In this document: one piece after another, positions 34,803-36,874 of the stretch
How positions within the stretch are numbered: the stretch's first letter is position 1
How the letters are laid out: each line of letters begins with the position of its first letter
Source of the DNA: Mediterranea sp. (in: CFB group bacteria)
GTDB taxonomy: Bacteria; Bacteroidota; Bacteroidia; Bacteroidales; Bacteroidaceae
Direction: 5' to 3'
DNA: 36,874 bases
Assembly (NCBI GenBank): GCA_031261785.1
Contig: JAISIZ010000107.1
Location: 1 to 36,874 of the forward strand
Notes under the pieces: generated by a model
Seen by the model: the letters and a program-made list of their open reading frames with translations, nothing else
Databases searched by the model: none
What the model was told of the DNA's origin: nothing
Position numbers and translations under genes: made by a program

Positions 34803-36596
34803 ATGAAGATAGAAGACAAATTGATCTTGTCCGTCGTCGGCGGACTGAAGGCGCTCTATGGGCAAGACGTGCCGGCCGGGAGCGTGCAGATGCAGAAAAC
34901 CAAGAGGGAATTCCAGGGACATTTCACGCTCGTGGTCTTCCCGTTCTTGCGCATGTCGCGAAAGTCGCCCGAGCAGACCGGGGAGGAGATCGGCCAATAC
35001 CTCGTGGCCAACGAGCCGGCCGTGGCCGCGTTCAACGTCATCAAGGGATTCCTCAACCTCACCGTGGCCCCGGCCGCCTGGATCGATTTGCTGAACCAGA
35101 TACGGGCCGACCGCCACTACGGGCTGGCCGAGCCTGACGACGCCTCGCCGCTGGTGATGATCGAATACTCCTCGCCCAACACCAACAAGCCGCTCCACCT
35201 GGGGCACGTGCGCAACAACCTCCTGGGGGCGGCGCTGGCCAACATCATGGCCGCGACCGGCAACCGGGTAGTGAAGACCAACATCGTGAACGACCGCGGC
35301 ATACACATCTGCAAGTCCATGCTGGCCTGGATGAAATACGGCAACGGCGAGACGCCCGACAGCTCGGGCAAGAAAGGCGACCACCTGGTGGGCGACTACT
35401 ACGTGGCCTTCGACAGGCGCTACAAGGCCGAGGTGGCCGACCTCATGGCCCGGGGAATGGGCAAGGAGGAGGCCGAAGCCGCGTCGCCGCTGATGCGCGA
35501 GGCCCGGGAGATGCTCGTGAAATGGGAGGCCGGCGACCCCGACGTGCGCGCCCTGTGGACGAAGATGAACGGCTGGGTCTATGCCGGGTTCGACGAGACC
35601 TATCGCCGCATGGGCGTCGCCTTCGACAAGATCTATTACGAGTCCGACACCTACCTCGAAGGGAAGAAGAAGGTGCTCGAGGGATTGGGCAAGGGCGTCT
35701 TCTACCGGAAAGAGGATGGATCCGTCTGGGCCGACCTCACCCCCGAGGGACTCGACCACAAGCTCCTGCTGCGCGCCGACGGCACTTCGGTCTACATGAC
35801 GCAGGACATCGGCACGGCCCAGATACGCTTTTCCGACTACCCCATCGACAAGATGATCTACGTGGTGGGCAACGAGCAAAACTACCACTTCCAGGTGCTC
35901 TCCATCCTGCTCGACAAGCTGGGCTTTGACTGGGGAAAGAGCCTCGTACACTTCTCCTACGGCATGGTCGAGCTGCCCGAGGGGAAGATGAAGTCGCGCG
36001 AAGGGACGGTAGTCGACGCCGACGACCTGATGGACGAGATGATAGCCACCGCCAGGGAGACCTCGCGCGAGCTGGGCAAGCTCGACGGGCTGACACGGGC
36101 CGAGGCCGACGACATCGCCCGCGTCGTAGGGATGGGCGCGCTGAAGTACTTCATCCTCAAGGTCGACGCCCGCAAGAACATGACCTTCAACCCCAAGGAA
36201 TCCATCGACTTCAACGGCAACACCGGACCCTTCATCCAGTACACCTACGCGCGCATACGCTCCGTGCTCCGCAAGGCGGCCGAGGCCGGCATCACCATGC
36301 CCCCGTCCCTGCCCGCGACGCTCGGGCTGAACACCAAGGAGGAAGGCCTGATACAGCTCCTGGCCGACTTCGCCGCCGTGGTGAAGCAGGCCGGCGAAGA
36401 CTATAACCCCTCGCTCATCGCCAACTACGTCTACGAGCTGGTCAAGGAGTACAACCAGTTCTACCACGACTTCAGCATCCTCCGCGAGACCGACGGCGAA
36501 CGGCGCGTCTTCCGCCTCGCCCTCTCCGCGCAAGTGTCCGAGGTGGTGCGCAACGGCATGGGGCTGCTCGGCATCGAGGTCCCGGAGCGGATGTAG
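34803..36596 (+). CDS. argS: Arginyl-tRNA synthetase
   Basis: A 597-residue class I aminoacyl-tRNA synthetase that charges tRNA-Arg in the cytoplasm. N-terminal Add-1 domain (about 1-105), catalytic core with SSPNTNKPLHLGHVRNN (123-139, the HIGH motif as HLGH 132-135), the KMSK-like loop as GKMKSREGTVV (394-404), and the DALR anticodon-binding domain (about 470-597) with NGNTGPFIQYTYARIRSVLR (471-490). All expected parts are present and the length is normal. It has its own -7 box after the HU terminator. The reading frame opens at 34779 but the ATG at 34803 matches family starts (MKIEDKL). Confidence 0.96.
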   Translation: MKIEDKLILSVVGGLKALYGQDVPAGSVQMQKTKREFQGHFTLVVFPFLRMSRKSPEQTGEEIGQYLVANEPAVAAFNVIKGFLNLTVAPAAWIDLLNQIRADRHYGLAEPDDASPLVMIEYSSPNTNKPLHLGHVRNNLLGAALANIMAATGNRVVKTNIVNDRGIHICKSMLAWMKYGNGETPDSSGKKGDHLVGDYYVAFDRRYKAEVADLMARGMGKEEAEAASPLMREAREMLVKWEAGDPDVRALWTKMNGWVYAGFDETYRRMGVAFDKIYYESDTYLEGKKKVLEGLGKGVFYRKEDGSVWADLTPEGLDHKLLLRADGTSVYMTQDIGTAQIRFSDYPIDKMIYVVGNEQNYHFQVLSILLDKLGFDWGKSLVHFSYGMVELPEGKMKSREGTVVDADDLMDEMIATARETSRELGKLDGLTRAEADDIARVVGMGALKYFILKVDARKNMTFNPKESIDFNGNTGPFIQYTYARIRSVLRKAAEAGITMPPSLPATLGLNTKEEGLIQLLADFAAVVKQAGEDYNPSLIANYVYELVKEYNQFYHDFSILRETDGERRVFRLALSAQVSEVVRNGMGLLGIEVPERM

Positions 36597-36644
36597 GGAC
36601 GCCAACGCGTGGGTATGGCCAAGGGAAAGGCTGGGTCGGGACAG

Positions 36645-36874
36645 CTACGGCTCCACCCGTCCCGTCTCCAGCATGCGTCGGAAGGCTTCCACGAACCTCA
36701 TGTACTCCGCGAGGTCGCGGTTCTCGCTGGGGATGTCGGCGGCGTCTCCGCCCAACATGGTTATCGTCTCGCAATCCGACTGATACTCCCGGTCGAACCG
36801 GCGGCGGATGCTATCTATGGCCTCCTCGATATAGGCCAAGGCACGCGCGTTGTCGCCGCGGAGGTGGTAGAAGA
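36645..36874 (-). CDS. C-terminal fragment of a TPR-repeat protein (runs off the window)
   Basis: An open frame enters from the right edge and ends at a TAG at 36645-36647, giving 75 visible codons. The first residues, FYHLRGDNARALAYIEEAID, look like a tetratricopeptide repeat (helix A with G, A at the usual spacing). The rest is a charged helical tail ending LETGRVEP. A TTG at 36839 could be read as a start, but the TPR pattern continues upstream of it, so this is a truncated gene and not a small one. Convergent with argS; the 48 bp between their stops hold nothing recognised. Function unknown. Confidence 0.6.
   Translation of the reverse strand, partial: FYHLRGDNARALAYIEEAIDSIRRRFDREYQSDCETITMLGGDAADIPSENRDLAEYMRFVEAFRRMLETGRVEP

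Noticed and set aside
34692..36605. 637-codon minus-strand open frame opposite argS
   Set aside because: Complete antisense overlap with a textbook arginyl-tRNA synthetase; low-complexity His/Gly/Val-rich translation; begins in the HU terminator.

Overview
The window is a chromosomal segment of a GC-rich member of the Bacteroidota, most likely order Bacteroidales. The evidence is a SusC/SusD locus with an adjacent hybrid two-component regulator, a fused SecD-SecF, Bacteroidales-type lipoproteins, and repeated TAnnTTTG -7 promoter boxes with almost no Shine-Dalgarno sequences. I cannot name the genus. No rRNA, tRNA, CRISPR array, transposase or phage gene is visible.

Layout. Positions 1-392 are non-coding and carry a very long inverted repeat and short direct repeats. 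393-5183 (minus) is a tight acn-icd-gltA operon, the oxidative branch of the TCA cycle from citrate to 2-oxoglutarate. 5184-5705 is a 522-bp gap containing a good promoter and a roughly 300-nt leader with mutually exclusive hairpins and a 22-codon ORF. It leads to a stand-alone LytTR DNA-binding protein (5706-6053). A four-unit 22-bp palindromic tandem array (6065-6152) and a flavodoxin-fold protein with an iron-sulfur-flavoprotein-like Cys motif (6268-6882) follow.

6875-21481 is a polysaccharide utilisation locus. A 1365-aa hybrid two-component system (minus) is divergent from an operon encoding a surface lipoprotein, SusC, SusD, a GH30-type lipoprotein and a GH2 enzyme. In the expected scheme the GH30 enzyme and surface proteins cut and capture a beta-linked glycan, SusCD imports it, GH2 trims it, and the periplasmic propellers of the hybrid sensor detect a product and activate the operon. 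The substrate cannot be assigned from sequence alone.

21488-34183 is a long run of minus-strand housekeeping and membrane genes: a BamE-like/DUF4476 lipoprotein, PriA, an orphan AAA/DUF4143 ATPase, SecDF, an M3 metallopeptidase, a membrane-anchored EEP-family protein and two tandem rhomboid proteases. Plus-strand genes resume with HU (34406), a strong terminator, and argS (34803-36596). The 3' end of a TPR-protein gene enters from the right edge on the minus strand.

The most unusual part is 5363-6882: an attenuator-like leader, a lone LytTR regulator, an array whose 22-bp period fits two helical turns, and a flavoprotein promoter with no recognisable -33 element. I propose this as a candidate regulatory circuit. 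The parts are visible in the sequence; the functional connection is inference.
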